This document shows positions 35,751 to 47,800 of a DNA stretch of 64,000 nt, in pieces. The number at the start of each line of letters is the position of its first letter. Position 1 is the stretch's first letter. The stretch comes from Lomentospora prolificans (lineage: Eukaryota > Ascomycota > Sordariomycetes > Microascales > Microascaceae). The translations under genes and the position numbers were made by a program. The DNA lies in contig JARFXM010000006.1 in assembly GCA_029532625.1 (NCBI GenBank), positions 3,715,372 through 3,779,371 of the forward strand, given 5' to 3'. Under the pieces are notes generated by a model. The model ran no database searches. It was given only the letters and a program-made list of their open reading frames with translations, and was not told the DNA's origin.

Positions 35751-38418
35751 TTACATCCACGGTTGGCCGTTATTGAAAAAAGGCCCCGCCAAACTCCCAT
35801 CACCGGGCGAGAACCCGGGACCAAACATGGATGAGAACTCCTCCAAGCCATGCGGCAGGGCATGAAAATTCCAGTTCATTGCAGATAAAGGTGTTGTTGC
35901 CTGAATGGCCGCTGGTCTTCCAAAATTAACACTTCCTCCCCACGTATTCAATGAGGGTGGCGCTACCGGGCCAGCACTGGAATCGGGCTGGTGCTCAGCG
36001 GGTGAGTTATGTCTCCAGAGCATCTCCCATTGCTTAAATCGAGCGTAATCTGACTCTGCAGTGGGATTTGCTGTCGTATCAGTAGCATCTAGGCGAGCGA
36101 TTGCGCGCTCGAAGACTTCAATTAGGGAGGCTTCGGAACGGGCAGACTCACCCCCAGCAGACATAACTTTAATCATCGCGAGGCCGTCCTTGAGGGATTG
36201 GCGCAGTCTTTCTGTTCGTTCTTGTAGACACTGGGTGATGATAACCAACAAGGCGGCGCGGCAAGCGCTGAACTCGGTATATGAGGCGCGGGCGAGGCCG
36301 ATACTCGCCCGTAAGACTCTACACGTGTCGATAACGGTAAGAGCAGCTTCCACGCAGTCAGCCACAAGTAGCGATCGTGAGTCAACACTGCCCCGTTCAG
36401 TAGAAGGGGACCCGGATGCGTTGGAACTAGTGGCACTACGAGATCGAGAGCGTGGTAGGATGAAAGGACGGCCTGTAAACATGCGAACAAGACAGTACTC
36501 AAGAGTAAGGTGCATATCGGAGCGGCGGATACGAGATTGCGCAGTAGGTTCTTTGCAGACGAGGTCGTCGGATAGGTCGTCCCACCACTTATGGACCTCA
36601 TTCTTCAGGTCAACAAGTCGACTCAGGGAGCCAATGCTATTTTGCCTCGCTTGTTTCTTAAGTACAGATCTGGGACTCAGTTAGGTTTCCCACGCCGAAT
36701 TTGCCACCCGGTCACCGCCACGATGTGACCGGCTGATAATGTTAACTTGGAAAAGACCGCGACTCACATCTCTCTTGATATCTTTGCTAGTATCTCATGC
36801 AGATGGAGCGTTGCGAGAATGGTAGCTAAATGACCTGGCGAGGCATCGGGTAATAGCTCCGGTTTTTCCATGGGCATCTCTGCGTCAACATCCGTGCTAG
36901 CAATTGAAATAGGCCTGCCATGAAATATACCAACACGTCTAACGCACCCGTAAAGAGCAAACTTTTAGTATATCAAGCCCTCGGTAAAATCTTCAAAGCG
37001 CCGGGGATGGTCGGCAGACGTACCTCTCTGTAGTATAGGCCGTCCACCACACTCTGTTGCGTGTCTCGCGCACAACTGGATCAAACCCGTCACCGGGATA
37101 TTTTCTATGCATTCCATTCTGTATGGCAAGCCGAACAGCTAGATTAAGATAGATGTACGATAAGCCAGATGCGTCGAGGGGAAGGGTATAGATGCCAATG
37201 AGGAGGCATGCCTGGACGCTCTCGAGGGAGGCAAATGTAATGACATCAGGCACCAGCTTGCAAGCCTGCTGGTAAAACATTACACCAATAGAGTCTTCCG
37301 AGAAAGGGCCGGTGGGATCCCGTCCCTGGCTATCGGCCTCAGCCAACCACTCAAGGTAAGCATACTGGGTGCCTATGGCGAGTACGATAAAGATTATGCA
37401 GACAGTGCCTACATCCCGACGGCCGATGGAGGCTGGGCTCCCGTACACTAAGTTGACCTTATCAAAGAGCCAAGATCTATCGACGTAGAAATAGTTGGTT
37501 TTGGAGTGGGTGAAGAAGACTTGTATAAGGAAATCGGCGACATGACGGGGAGGGAGAGAGGTAAGGGAGGCAAAGGCTTCTGAAGATTGGAGCTCTTCGG
37601 CGCGGTAATATTCCTTGAAATTTAACACACCTGGGTTATCCTGAAGTAGGTTATTAGCAAATGCAGGGAGTTCGTCCGGGGAGGGGCGATCATACACCGC
37701 GGCCCTGGTCAGGCACGCACTGCTGGATCCATTGCTTTATTCGCATCGAGAAGTTCCAATGCGAGAACTCACCAGAGTAGTCTGTATCACATCTTAGATA
37801 TGGTCTGTGGCGTTTTATAGTTCAGTGGCCACTCACGAGTGATGTTATTCTCTAGAGGTTGGACGGTAAAGCTCTCTTCTTCTATTCCCGCGTAGTCGGA
37901 TCCTTGGGATACAGACTCATCGCGGGGAACCTGCGGTGGTGACTCTTTATTATTGACAGCTTCGGCAAGTCCTTGGAGGTTGCTTAGATCCAGGCTGATG
38001 TCTCCGGCGTAGTGGCGCAAAAGCCGCTCCATATAACCTAACCGTTGAGACAGCTCATCCGCATCCTGGCTTGGGGCTTGGGTGCTGAACCAGTGGAGAA
38101 TTAGCTCCACCAAGTTATAATTGGGATGACTGGATAATAGCTACCTTGCCGATGAGGCCCTAGGGGGAAGGACTTGTCTTAGCGATGGGCCGAGGAAGCT
38201 GCATTGTTTGCGCAATCGGACACATCTGCGACACGGAACCCCACCGTCACATTTCTCTTTCTGACGGCGGCAGCTGTCACAACTATGGCCGGTGTTAATA
38301 CATACATCTCGGGCTGTTTGGAGAGAAGTCGGCGGCCTCACGCTCTTGCAGCCCGCTTACGCTCCCTATCCGGCACACGGCGTTGGGTCTGTCGGTGGAC
38401 GCTGGGAGGCTGGTCCAT
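35751..38418 (-). CDS. Zn2Cys6 fungal-specific transcription factor, seven exons, 751 aa
   Basis: Nuclear regulator. Exons in order: 38342-38418, 38145-38282, 37837-38084, 37696-37781, 37024-37640, 36768-36938 and 35751-36669; all six introns are GT-AG and the frame is continuous. The first junction completes R-A-A-R-A-C-D-S-C-R-R-Q-K-E-K-C-D-G, then P-C-R-R-C and a last Cys: the binuclear zinc cluster. A short coiled-coil (E-L-S-Q-R-L-G-Y-M-E-R-L-L) follows. The fourth exon encodes the conserved S-H-W-N-F-S-M-R-I-K-Q-W-I-Q-Q-C. The fungal transcription-factor domain lies across exons 5-7 (H-V-A-D-F-L-I-Q-V-F-F, Y-T-T-E-R-R-V-G-I-F-H-G-R-P). The 60-base intron 38085-38144 was preferred over alternatives because it has a CTAATTC branch site and TTCAG acceptor. 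It resembles regulators of carbon/secondary metabolism; targets unknown. Confidence 0.9.
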
Positions 38419-39359
38419 AAGACTCGTTTGCGCTGCCACAGAAGACCTCGAGACACCACTGTGGACTGTCGCACTCGTACCCTGCACTTATAGATGTCGT
38501 CTCCGGCGGTGATGATGTAATCGAAACAAGTTTGGCGGTGATATCAAACGAACGTCTCGTCTACGGGTTCACGGAGTCGGTGAGAAATTGATGCGAGGGG
38601 CTTGGCCGGTAAAGGTAATAAGCGATAAGGAAAGTGCGGGGAATCTTTGGAGATCAACATAGTGGGACTGCAGGGACGGAACCACGCGAGGATCGGCTGG
38701 CACAGGTGCCATGTCACAGTACCTACCTTACGTTCACTAGGTCATGACTAATATATTAAAGTCTAAATTTTTCTGCAGTGCGCTAAGCCGCATTCGACAA
38801 CCAAAAGGTTCAGCTGTGGGCTGTCTAGCGTCCTGACTGGCTTCTCAAACCTTGTTGGTTTTCTTCGTACATTTCCCAAACCCAGATGCTTAAGACGAAT
38901 ATAGGATCTCCAGGGTATGACCACGAGCCACAGATTCGGCTTTTCGCTTCGCTGTGGTTCTATCCTCCTATAACTGTCGCAATGACTCCTGTAATGGACT
39001 CTGGGTTGCAGCGACCCTAATACTTGTCTCTACTGTCCACATGACTCTGTTGTCCCCAGTCGAAGAGACGGAAGTGACAGGGGTGTTGGTTGGCATGTAG
39101 TTCCAGGCCTGTCTTGAACGACGTCTCCAGGAGTGACTGAACAAGCTTGGCGGGCCAAAGATGCGTTTCTGTGAGATAAGCAGTAGCCCTGCGCATGTTT
39201 AACCCAGGATATCTGCGGCTCGAATGAGAATGTGTCTGAAGAATAACAGTTCGATAATATGGACAAGTTAGAAGCTCACCTTCTCGGCACCCCCCTTTCC
39301 TGTATTAGATAACACGTCTCGAATATTTATGACGCCCGCGTTTACCGATTCTCTAAATT
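38419..39359. other. Intergenic region
   Basis: Promoter side of the seven-exon regulator, then sequence with no supportable gene up to the FAD oxidoreductase relic. Nothing else seen. Confidence 0.5.
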
Positions 39360-39829
39360 ATGCCCCTTCTGTCCTTTTCGCATGCTCCTGATCGAGAAAA
39401 TATCCACAACCTTCATCATATGGAAATCGCAGCCCAGCCCCTTGTTCTCAAAAAGATCTTTTACGGCATAGATGAGGGCTGTTTCAATGGCCGCCAGCTC
39501 CGCCGCGGCTTTCGAACCGTACCGGACAGGGTGGCATACCGCGGTAGGGGAAAATAGGTGTCGGGCTTGACTTCGCCCCGGTTGCAGCCCGTCCCGAACA
39601 AATCACACGTGCTTCAGGGAGCACGGTAGATGACGTATTCGTTTGTCCTTGAATAATCGTAGGCAGCTGTGGCACCGGATATTGGATCAGACCCGAGAAT
39701 AAAGATGTCCGCGGACGAGGGAAGATTGGGAGATCTGCGGTGGTTGTCAAAGGGGCCGGGAGGCGACGTCCAGAGTGAAGGTAACGGATTGCGGACAGGG
39801 CCGGCTGGTTTCGAGGTCGCATACATAAC
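39360..39829 (-). pseudogene. Remnant of an FAD-dependent oxidoreductase (DAO family)
   Basis: Minus-strand pieces in three frames match the N-terminal region of fungal FAD-dependent oxidoreductases. The first (39614-39826) reads S-L-W-T-S-P-P-G-P-F-D-N-H-R-R, then L-P-S-S-A-D-I-F-I-L-G-S and G-A-T-A-A-Y. The last two glycines of the dinucleotide-binding motif are altered. The second gives L-P-E-A-R-V-I-C-S-G, the third V-K-P-D-T-Y-F-P-L-P-R-Y, and then the frame shifts again to K-A-A-A-E-L-A-A-I-E-T-A-L and G-L-G-C-D-F-H. Three frame changes within 470 bases and the absence of the C-terminal two thirds make this a dead fragment. Confidence 0.75.
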
Positions 39830-41103
39830 CCTAACTCTAAGCCGCTGCCTCTTAGTCGCTGCCCCTTAGTTTCATACGCCCTTATATATAAACGCGATCG
39901 GCCTCCAAGGGACGAAAATTGATGGACAGTCACTGAAGAACAGTTCGGATGCAAATATTCCGGTAAGGACTTTTACGCGTAAACATGATATGCCATGAAG
40001 CTATACCCAAAGACGTTGTTGCGCAAAGCAAGGCACGTGTGTCACCGCCGGGTGCTCCGGGAATCCGCCACCATCAAAGGAAAAATGCTGCGTCATGCGG
40101 TATGCAACGAGATAGCAAGCCAGGGAGGGGGATGCACAGGCCAATGTATCCTTGTAAGCCGTTTTCCTCAACTACGCGTGGCCTCATTTCACCCTGGTCG
40201 GAGATTGATGCGCGGGACTTGGAAATGTGGGACCCGTCCCTGCTGCCCGCCCAACTTGGCGGGGCCGGCCAACTTCCCCGGTTTGTAAGTACTGTTATCC
40301 ACCAGCCGCCAGGTGAGCTACATCGACTACGGTAGTTTCGCCCACCTCTCTCGGCAGCCTCAAACCAGGCATAGTCGAGTAATTAGGGCTTAATAACTGC
40401 AAACGGATAGCAGGATCAAGCTAACTCCGAAGGGTGCCGAAGCTGGTGTGGCGAGTGACGCAAGTGCCGACAACCTCGAACGCTACGTTTATCTGCTGCG
40501 CTGACATTTCAGAAGTTAGACGACAATCTGGACAAAGGTAGTGAACGTGGTGCGCCAGTGGAAAGGTAATATCCTATGCTAGAAGTCTACCGTTTTGTAG
40601 ACGAGTTCTTGAGACCAGCAGAACCTGGCTTCTCTTTCGGGCAAAGAGGTAATAATATAACTATTTTGTTGAACCCGCCGCGCTTCCCCTCTGCGGCGTT
40701 CTTTGCCCTTTCTATTAGTTTCCATACTATCTTTTGGACACTCTGCCACCTTCCAGTCATGTACGTGACACCCGGGGCCGATGACAGTGCGATGATAGTT
40801 TGGAATATTTGGCTGGGATTCAACGATCTCGTGATGGGACAGGGGATGCTATGCGCACGACATTACCACCTTTAGGACTACTCCTGCCTTCCATACGACG
40901 CATTGGCTTTAAGAAGATTGCAAAGCAATCATTTCATGCTCATCATTTCCAAACGCTACCTGTAATTCGAACAACGCAACTACGGCTAAGCAAGCTGGAG
41001 AACTCCGCAATAATAATTCCGCATATTTTATCTACTGGCTAACAATGGCCCTCTCTAACGCCACTACCAGCATTGGAACTTCCAAGGATGGCAATGTCAG
41101 TGA
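39830..41103. other. Intergenic region downstream of the GABA aminotransferase
   Basis: No supported gene. A small imperfect repeat of the unit GCCGCTGCCTCTTAGTC / GCTGCCCCTTAGT lies at about 39840-39872. Short open frames at 39985-40335 and 40576-40875 lack motifs. Part of 40390-40560 reads like coding sequence in one frame but is interrupted, perhaps more of a decayed gene. Confidence 0.4.
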
Positions 41104-42797
41104 CTATGTAGCATGTTGGGTAGGAAACAGAAACTCACCATGCTTTTCCTCAAATATAAGCATTGGCCGTAGCCTGACGGTGCGGATGCCGCAGGTACCA
41201 ATATTGACGCCCCGACGCTTCAATGTCGCCACGAGCGCCGCGGAGTCCTTAGTATCAAATGAGAGGTACGTTCTGTGTGGTTGAGTCAGTAAAATATCCA
41301 ATCTAGAGCCTTATCATCCGTAGATGCCTACCCATAACCCTTTCCTCGAAGATTCTGAATGTACTCGGGATATTTTTGGGCGAGCTTCTCAAGTTCGGCA
41401 TAGAGTATGTCTCCAACACGAGCCTGCATTCTTTTCGTCAGTTGATATATACAATATAAATTCCGTTGGCACTTATCAGCTTGACCCACACATTGTTCAA
41501 CTAGTCTTTTGTCAAGTATCTCGCCAATTACGGCTTTGCTCAAGACAACTCGAGCCGGGTCACCAATCCAGGTGTTGAACTGACGGTACGCCTTATCTGG
41601 AATCAGCATGCGGTCGCCAAAGAAGTATCCGGCGGTCTGGGCCTTTTTGGAAAAGGTGACGATATCCGGTGGCGAGGTCAAGTTCCAGTGTTGGTGGGCC
41701 CAGAATGTACCAGTCGCGCCGAAGCCTGTATAGAATAGATATTATTTAGTTGACGTCCAGGCGTTTCACTACATTATGGCCAGATACTTACCTGTTTGCA
41801 CCTCGTCGACGATCATGACGACACCGTGCTTCTGAGTAAGCTCACGAACGCCTTGAAAGAACGCTGAGGACGCGTGATTATCCCCTCCCTCACTCTGAAT
41901 GGGCTCGACGATGAGGGCCACCACCGGGCAGTGCCACGTGGTGATGAGACGCTCTACCTCAGCCAAGCATCGTCGCTCTTCGGCAGCATTCTCTTCAACG
42001 TAGCTGTCTAATGGATACTTTAGGCTCGGGAACGGCCCCTGGGGCCACTTGAATGAAGGGATATCGAGCTTGTGCACCGCTTTGGAGCGGGTGGTGGATA
42101 AGCTACCGAACCCGCGGCCGTGGAAAGAGTTGGTGAAACTCAGGACAGCCAATTCTGGCGAACCCGGCTTCGCGTTGTTGAGGCAAGAAGCGATTTCCTC
42201 GTCGCTCCACTCTACTCCTACACCGCGCTCCTTTCGGCGGTACAGCATAAAGGATGCCTTGAAAGCCAGTTCATTGGCTTCTGATCCAGATTGGGCCGTA
42301 AATATGTGGTTAAGGCCCATCGGCGCTACACGCAGAAGTCCGTCCTTTAGAATATCGTGCCAGTCGCTAGAAGGGAAATTGCCAATAGCCGGCCGGTTGA
42401 CTAGGGCAGAGACCATTTCCGACGACTGAGCGGCTGAGATCAAAGCGGGATTATTGTAGCCAACCGGGATTGAAGCAATTTGGGAGTAGCTAAGCTAAAG
42501 TTTAGCGGGTGGCTTAGACAAATTGACAAGTTGCGAGGGTATAGTTCTGTCCTTACACATCAAGGTACCTGTTTCCGTCGACATCTACAATGCTATAATA
42601 CCCATCGTTAGCGAAAGAAGAAGAAAGGTATTTGTGCGGTTGAATTATTATGCGTACAAATTTCCAGAGCTCTTTTCATAGTCCACAACGAAGTGAACGG
42701 CGCGTGAGTCGAAGAACGAGTCGAGTTTATTCGCAGCAGCCTTGGACTGAGGGCCAGGCACCTCGGTAACCACAGAATGTTGGATTGTTCCAGGCAT
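41104..42797 (-). CDS. 4-aminobutyrate (GABA) aminotransferase, class III PLP enzyme, about 456 aa
   Basis: Transfers the amino group of GABA to 2-oxoglutarate, giving succinate semialdehyde. Exons: 42658-42797, 42557-42592, 41792-42489, 41490-41725, 41332-41423 and 41104-41272. The 66-base intron 41424-41489 is in frame and easily missed; removing it restores L-V-E-Q-C-A-R-V-G-D-I-L. Landmarks are F-T-A-Q-S-G-S-E-A-N-E, N-S-F-H-G-R-G-F-G-S-L-S, E-P-I-Q-S-E-G-G-D-N-H-A-S, I-V-D-E-V-Q-T-G and the PLP-lysine region F-S-K318-K319-A-Q-T. The C-terminus is ambiguous: reading straight on gives a stop at 41104, while a very short intron would give a different end near 41042. The expected final helix is not clear in either. 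It is divergent from succinate-semialdehyde dehydrogenase, the next enzyme of the GABA shunt. Confidence 0.88.
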
Positions 42798-43367
42798 CTT
42801 TGCTGCTCTCTTGACTTGTTGCGAAAAGGGGGCTAGCCGAGTGTGCGTGGCAGAGGATCTAGAGAATTTCGGAGAAAGTAAATGGCAGAAGTATTTAATG
42901 CGGGCCAAGGACTACTGACGTGTTGGGGACATGGTCCTGGCTGAATTGGGGCAGTAACATGGGCCGGGTAGACCGGCCCAATCCCGGGTGGCGGGCCGGG
43001 TGCGCTACCCAGGCCGGGAATTGTATTCCTAAATTGATCAATTGGCTCAGGCTTCATTGTGGCCACCTTGATAAGCTCTCTCGAGTCCCGGGTCCTTGAT
43101 TGCACCGCACCTTCCTTTCCTGCTACCAATAGTTGACAATGACTGGATAGTAGAAGCTGCCTTGCTGCGCCGGCCCGGTCGATCTTAGTGATGGCATGCC
43201 GGGTTCGCAGCTTGAACCAGCTAGTGATCTATTAATCACAAACGGCGTTATAGCATAAAAATACCAAGCCAGACCGCTTTATGAAGAAAAGGTTTTGATA
43301 AATTCGTCTTTCCGAGAAGCCGCTGTTTGCCCTAACAGATAGCCTAATCAGACTGATGATAGCTAAA
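42798..43367. promoter_or_regulatory. Divergent promoter of the GABA catabolic pair
   Basis: 570 bases between the GABA aminotransferase and succinate-semialdehyde dehydrogenase starts. HGATAR-type motifs AGATAG (about 43338) and TGATAG (about 43357) lie just before the dehydrogenase ATG, in line with nitrogen control, but two sites are weak evidence. A GC-rich patch at 42940-43020 is notable against the flanks. Confidence 0.45.
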
Positions 43368-45024
43368 ATGGACCTCAAGGTATGTGACATCTGTGCGACA
43401 ATATGCTACACCCATCTAAACCTCATGCTCTTCTAGCTTAACGACCCATCTCTCCTCAAGACGCAATGCTACGTTGCAGGCCAATGGAAAGATGCCCTGA
43501 CCGGGAAACTGTTCTCAGTTGAAAGTGCGTTCATTTGCTTGTAAATCCTGTGTCTTTTTGCTTGCTCACACACATTTTCCGTGCGCATTCTGGATCCCTC
43601 TACTGGCGCTGTTGTCGCGAGCTGCCCAGAATTTGACGCCGCCGATACGGAAGCCGCTATCACCTCTGCTCATGATGCTTTTATTTCCTTTCGCAAAACT
43701 CCGCCAAGGACCCGCGCTGCCATCTTACGCCGCTGGTATGACCTTATGATCGAGAATGTGGAAGACCTTGCCCACATCATCACGCTTGAGAATGGCAAGC
43801 CTCTTGCCGACTCCCGCACTGAAGTGCGCTATGCTGCCTCGTTCCTTGAGTGGTTCAGTGAGGAGGCGCCCCGCATCTACGGGGACACTATGCAGGCTAC
43901 TAATCCCTCCTGCCGCCTCATCACATTACGGGAGCCCATCGGGGTTTGCGGGCTTATTGCACCCTGGAACTTTCCAGCCGCCATGATCACGCGCAAGGTT
44001 GGCCCAGCTCTTGCCGCAGGTTGCACTGTCGTTGTCAAGGCCCCTGGTGAGACTCCTCTGACGGCACTTGCACTAGCAGAGCTAGCTGATCGGGCGGGCG
44101 TCCCTGCGGGCGCTGTGAACATCATCACGACACTAGAGAACACTGCGGCCGTTGGACGGGTTCTTACCACGCATCCCATCGTGAAAAAGATTTCTTTTAC
44201 AGGCTCTACCGGTGTGGGTAAGCTGTTAATGGGCCAGAGCGCGTCGACATTAAAGAAACTATCGTTTGAGTTAGGAGGGAACTCCCCGTTCATCGTCTTT
44301 GAAGATGCCGATCTCGATGCTGCAGTACGCGGCCTCATTGCCTCTAAATTTCGCATTTCTGGCCAGACGTGCGTGTGCGCCAACCGTATCCTCGTGCACC
44401 GCAGCGTACATGATGAATTTGTGTCGAGACTCCTTGATGCCATCCGCTCTTTCATTGTCGGCGACGGATTCAAGGCAGGCACCACACATGGCCCTCTTAT
44501 CCATGGTCGTGCTGTCGCGAAGGTCCACGATCATGTTAAGGATGCGGTTTCTAAGGGAGCCAGGGTTCTGTTTGGCGGTGAGCCGCTTACTAACTTGGGT
44601 CCTAATTACTTTGGACTTACAGTTCTGACAGACATGCGCCCTGGTATGAAGATTTGCGAGGAGGAGACGTTTGGACCCGTGGCTGCTTTCTTCCAATTCG
44701 ACACGGAGCAGGAAGCCATCAACTTGGCCAATGACTCCGATGTTGGGCTCGCGGGGTATTTCTTCAGTAAAGATGTGGCTCGGTGTTGGAGAGTGGCGGA
44801 GGCTCTAGAGGTTGGAATGGTAGGCGTCAATGTCGGTAGGTCTTCCTTGTCCAACGCAGCAATCACGAGTACGCCGGCTAATAGTACCATGTGCAGGAGC
44901 CATTAGTGACCCCGTAGCGCCTTTTGGGGGTGTTAAACAGAGCGGGTTTGGTCGGGAGGGAAGCAGGTACGGCATAGACGAATTCTTAGTTACTAAGATG
45001 GTAATGACTGGGCTCGATTTGTAA
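43368..45024 (+). CDS. Succinate-semialdehyde dehydrogenase, with one defective-looking splice site
   Basis: Oxidises succinate semialdehyde to succinate with NAD(P). Exons: 43368-43379 (M-D-L-K), 43437-43524, about 43582-44835 and 44897-45024. The ALDH core is complete: G-L-I-A-P-W-N-F-P-A, F-T-G-S-T-G-V-G, the general base Glu (GAG at 44268, in F-E-L-G-G-N-S-P), the nucleophile Cys (TGC at 44370, in G-Q-T-C-V-C-A-N-R), E-E-T-F-G-P-V, and after the last intron P-F-G-G-V-K-Q-S-G-F-G-R-E-G-S. The oddity is intron 2. Its donor (GTGCGT at 43525) is fine, but no AG occurs between the stop at 43542 and the coding restart; the place where an acceptor fits reads TTTTCCG before TGCGC. The allele may be mis-spliced, or use a non-AG acceptor. 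It forms a GABA shunt with the divergent aminotransferase. Confidence 0.85.
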
Positions 45025-45430
45025 CTATGCGGCTTCAAAAAGCCTAGGGATTTCGTCGCAAACTGTAAATAAATAAGCGTTTGCATACCATTAGACCATA
45101 TTACGTAAATTGAGTATTTAATAGAATTCTAACAGATTTTCTCCTCGCGTATGTCTCAGCCATCGTCTTTGCCAACGGCATTCCTGCATTGCTGATATAT
45201 CCTCGGCGTGCTGTGCGACATCGCCTCAAGATTCACTCTTCTACCCTTTAATACCATGTTTTCGTAATCAAGCTATTTATAGTCTAATGGACACAGGGAC
45301 GACAATCATGGGGGGGGGGGGGTTAGCAAGGATGAGTCGTTACAATCGACAAAATAATTACAGATATATTATATATATTCTTCTTGAAATCAATAATTGG
45401 GTGAGTCTTTCTTTCCGGTAGCGGCATATT
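45025..45430. other. Convergent intergenic region with a 13-G homopolymer
   Basis: 406 bases between gene ends. A run of 13 G occupies 45310-45322 and is followed by an AT-rich dinucleotide stretch (about 45363-45380). Otherwise nothing is seen. Confidence 0.6.
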
Positions 45431-46586
45431 TTAGCACCTAGTCTGTTCATGCGCCGAGAGCTCTTCGCAGATGGCTTCAGCGGCCTCAGATGTATTCAGC
45501 GAACCCCCCATATCCTTTGTCACTCTGCCGTCCCTACACACTTTGGCAATAGCGGCCATAACTGAATCTCCTGAATCCTTCTCGCCTATCCATGAGAGCA
45601 TATCCGCTGCGGCCCAGATAGCTCCGATAGGGTTCGCGATTCCCTTGCCCATGATGTCAAACGCGCTCCCATGAACAGGCTCGAATACAGATGGGTTCTT
45701 CCTCGTAGGATCTAGGTTTGCAGATGCAGCGATGCCGATTGAACCTGCAAGAGAAGCGGCTAGATCCGACAAGATGTCAAGGTGGAGATTTGTCCCCACT
45801 ATCGTGTCAATACTATGTGGCTTCTGAACCATGCGCATCGTCATGGCGTCGACGAGCTCCTTGTCCCATGTGACATCTGAGAACTCGTGGGAAATCTCAG
45901 CAGCAATCTCGTCCCAGAGGACGAGGCCATGGCGTTGGGCGTTGGACTTGCTGACCACAGTAAGATGCTTACGAGGTCTCTGCCGAGCGGCCTCGAACGC
46001 AAAGCGAATGATGCGAGTGATACCGTGGCGGGTAAACACACTAGTCTCCGTCGCCACCTCCCAATTGCAGCCTATGTGCGAGCGCCCTCCGTGGCCTGAG
46101 TATTCACCCTCACTATTCTCGCGGACCAGTAACCAATCAAGATCAGAGGGCGAAACGTCCGCAAGCCGAGGCTGAGTGAGGCATTTGATAGGACGGATAT
46201 TGGCGTAGAGTTGCATCGGGCCGCGTAGCTTTAGTAGGAGACCCCAGAGCGAAAGATGATCGGGCACGTCTTTCAAGGATCAGCAAGAGCTACAACCAAA
46301 GATGCGAGAAACTGTAAGGGAATTAGGGCTTACCCGGATACCCAACCGCACCGAATAATACGGCATCATACCTCTTCAGTGTTTCCTGGAAGTCTGGGGG
46401 TAAGAAAATCCCATTGTCCTTGTAATAGGCAGTTCCCCATGGAAACGTTGTTGTTTCGATCTGATACCTCCCGGATGACTTGGCCGCTACCTGTAATACT
46501 TTCAGGGCAGCACCCACAACCTCTATTCCTATTCCGTCACCAGGGATAGCTGCAATGTAGTATGTACGAGGTGTCTCTTCCATCAT
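45431..46586 (-). CDS. Tartrate/D-malate dehydrogenase-type enzyme (isopropylmalate dehydrogenase superfamily), 363 aa
   Basis: NAD-dependent oxidative decarboxylase of 2-hydroxy dicarboxylic acids. Exon 1 is 46334-46586 and exon 2 is 45431-46269, with a 64-base intron (GTAAGC donor, AAAG acceptor) that joins V-G-Y-P to D-V-P-D-H-L-S-L-W-G. The N-terminal A-A-I-P-G-D-G-I-G-I-E-V-V, R-E-N-S-E-G-E-Y-S-G, N-L-H-L-D-I-L-S-D-L-A-A and the superfamily signature P-S-V-F-E-P-V-H-G-S-A-F-D-I-M-G-K-G-I-A-N-P are all present. The D-V-P-D-H-x-S-L-W segment is characteristic of tartrate dehydrogenase/D-malate dehydrogenases rather than leucine synthesis enzymes. Two adjacent ATGs (46586, 46583) are possible starts. 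It lies beside the GABA shunt genes, so a C4-dicarboxylate supply role is plausible. Confidence 0.9.
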
Positions 46587-47800
46587 GTAGTTGTGCTTTG
46601 ATTTGCCAGGCCATAAATAGAAGATGGAACGGTAATAATCTCAACCTCGACCATATAGAATCGAGGGAGTTCCATGCCAAACAAACGGCCAGACGTAGCA
46701 TAAGTATTATCTTGTAGCTCCGAATCGGAAGCAAGGCATCTCCAGTCGATAGCCCGATCCAGAAGATTTAATCGCGGTCCGACTCGGTGTACGAAGGAGG
46801 CTCTAGAATCAATTGACCGGCCCGGTTTCAAATGCAATTTCAGATAGCCGGTCCCGCTCCGGCAATTGTATGTGGAGGTTGCCGGTACCGGCAATGCGCA
46901 GCCGGTCACCCCACCTTGTGTGGACACAAAATGCTGCGATAATGCTGCAGATTGGTCACGCTGCTTGTAACACGCCAGCTAAATTGATTCTGCTCATTAT
47001 CCGGCCTTTCGCGTATTTTCTAGGCGAGTTTTCTGGAGAGTCCTGAGAATGTGATGACAGAGTATACCCGATGTGTAGTTAAATGGGAAAGAAAAACACC
47101 AGGGGGGAAAAAGAAAAACAAGAAAAAAAAAAAACATTGAATAGAGCACATACAACACCGGGGATTCGCTGGTCGTCACCGACCCAACTACTAGTCCGGC
47201 GCTTCGCAGCTTGTGTACAGGGGAGCGGACGGGACCCTCAATTTTCTGCGAGCTATGGTCGTATGTACTAGGTCATGGAAGGATTGTATTATATAAAGAA
47301 TAACTGTTCAATTTTAGTTCCAAATCCGGGGGACCCAAAACGGGCCTGGTTCAGAGGCTGGCTGGCTAAGAGAGCACATCTTTAAAGTATCCCTGCGAAC
47401 ATGCTGCTGGAAGTGAAAAATGAGTTACTGGGCTTCTCGGTTAAACTTCTCATCCTTTTGATCGCCAGCATCGACATCTGCTGAGAATCAATCATGTCAG
47501 CTCTAGACCTATTGGGTGGACAAGCTTTCTCCCCCTCTGGAGTGACCACGCGCCCTTCGGCATATATTACACTGATGACTCATCTGAATGATTGGTCACG
47601 CAGGGTAGCTGGAGAGCCTTTCTTACATGTCTCCACTTGAAGGGCGTAGCACGCGAGGACCCTATCCCGAGTTGTTTATCACGCCGTACCCGATGGTGAG
47701 GAGAAACAGATTTTGCTTCCTAATAAAGCCTGATAATATCTTACCCCGTATTTTCTTTTACTTGCCTACTTTCTGTCTGGATTGGGAACAGTTCACCAAC
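46587..47800. other. 1.2-kb intergenic region
   Basis: Divergent upstream region of the tartrate dehydrogenase and an MFS exporter. It holds a GC-rich patch with repeated CCGG motifs (about 46815-46910) and an A-rich tract (47085-47137). The frame from 47627 to 47800 is open and continuous with the exporter but reads like 5' leader. No separate gene seen. Confidence 0.45.

Noticed and set aside
45310..45322. G homopolymer as a G-quadruplex or regulatory site
   Set aside because: A single 13-G run between convergent genes; more likely a microsatellite or assembly-prone homopolymer.
47627..47800. Upstream ATG at 47627 as the start of the MFS exporter
   Set aside because: Would add 58 residues unlike any transporter N-terminus; ATG at 47801 has the better context.
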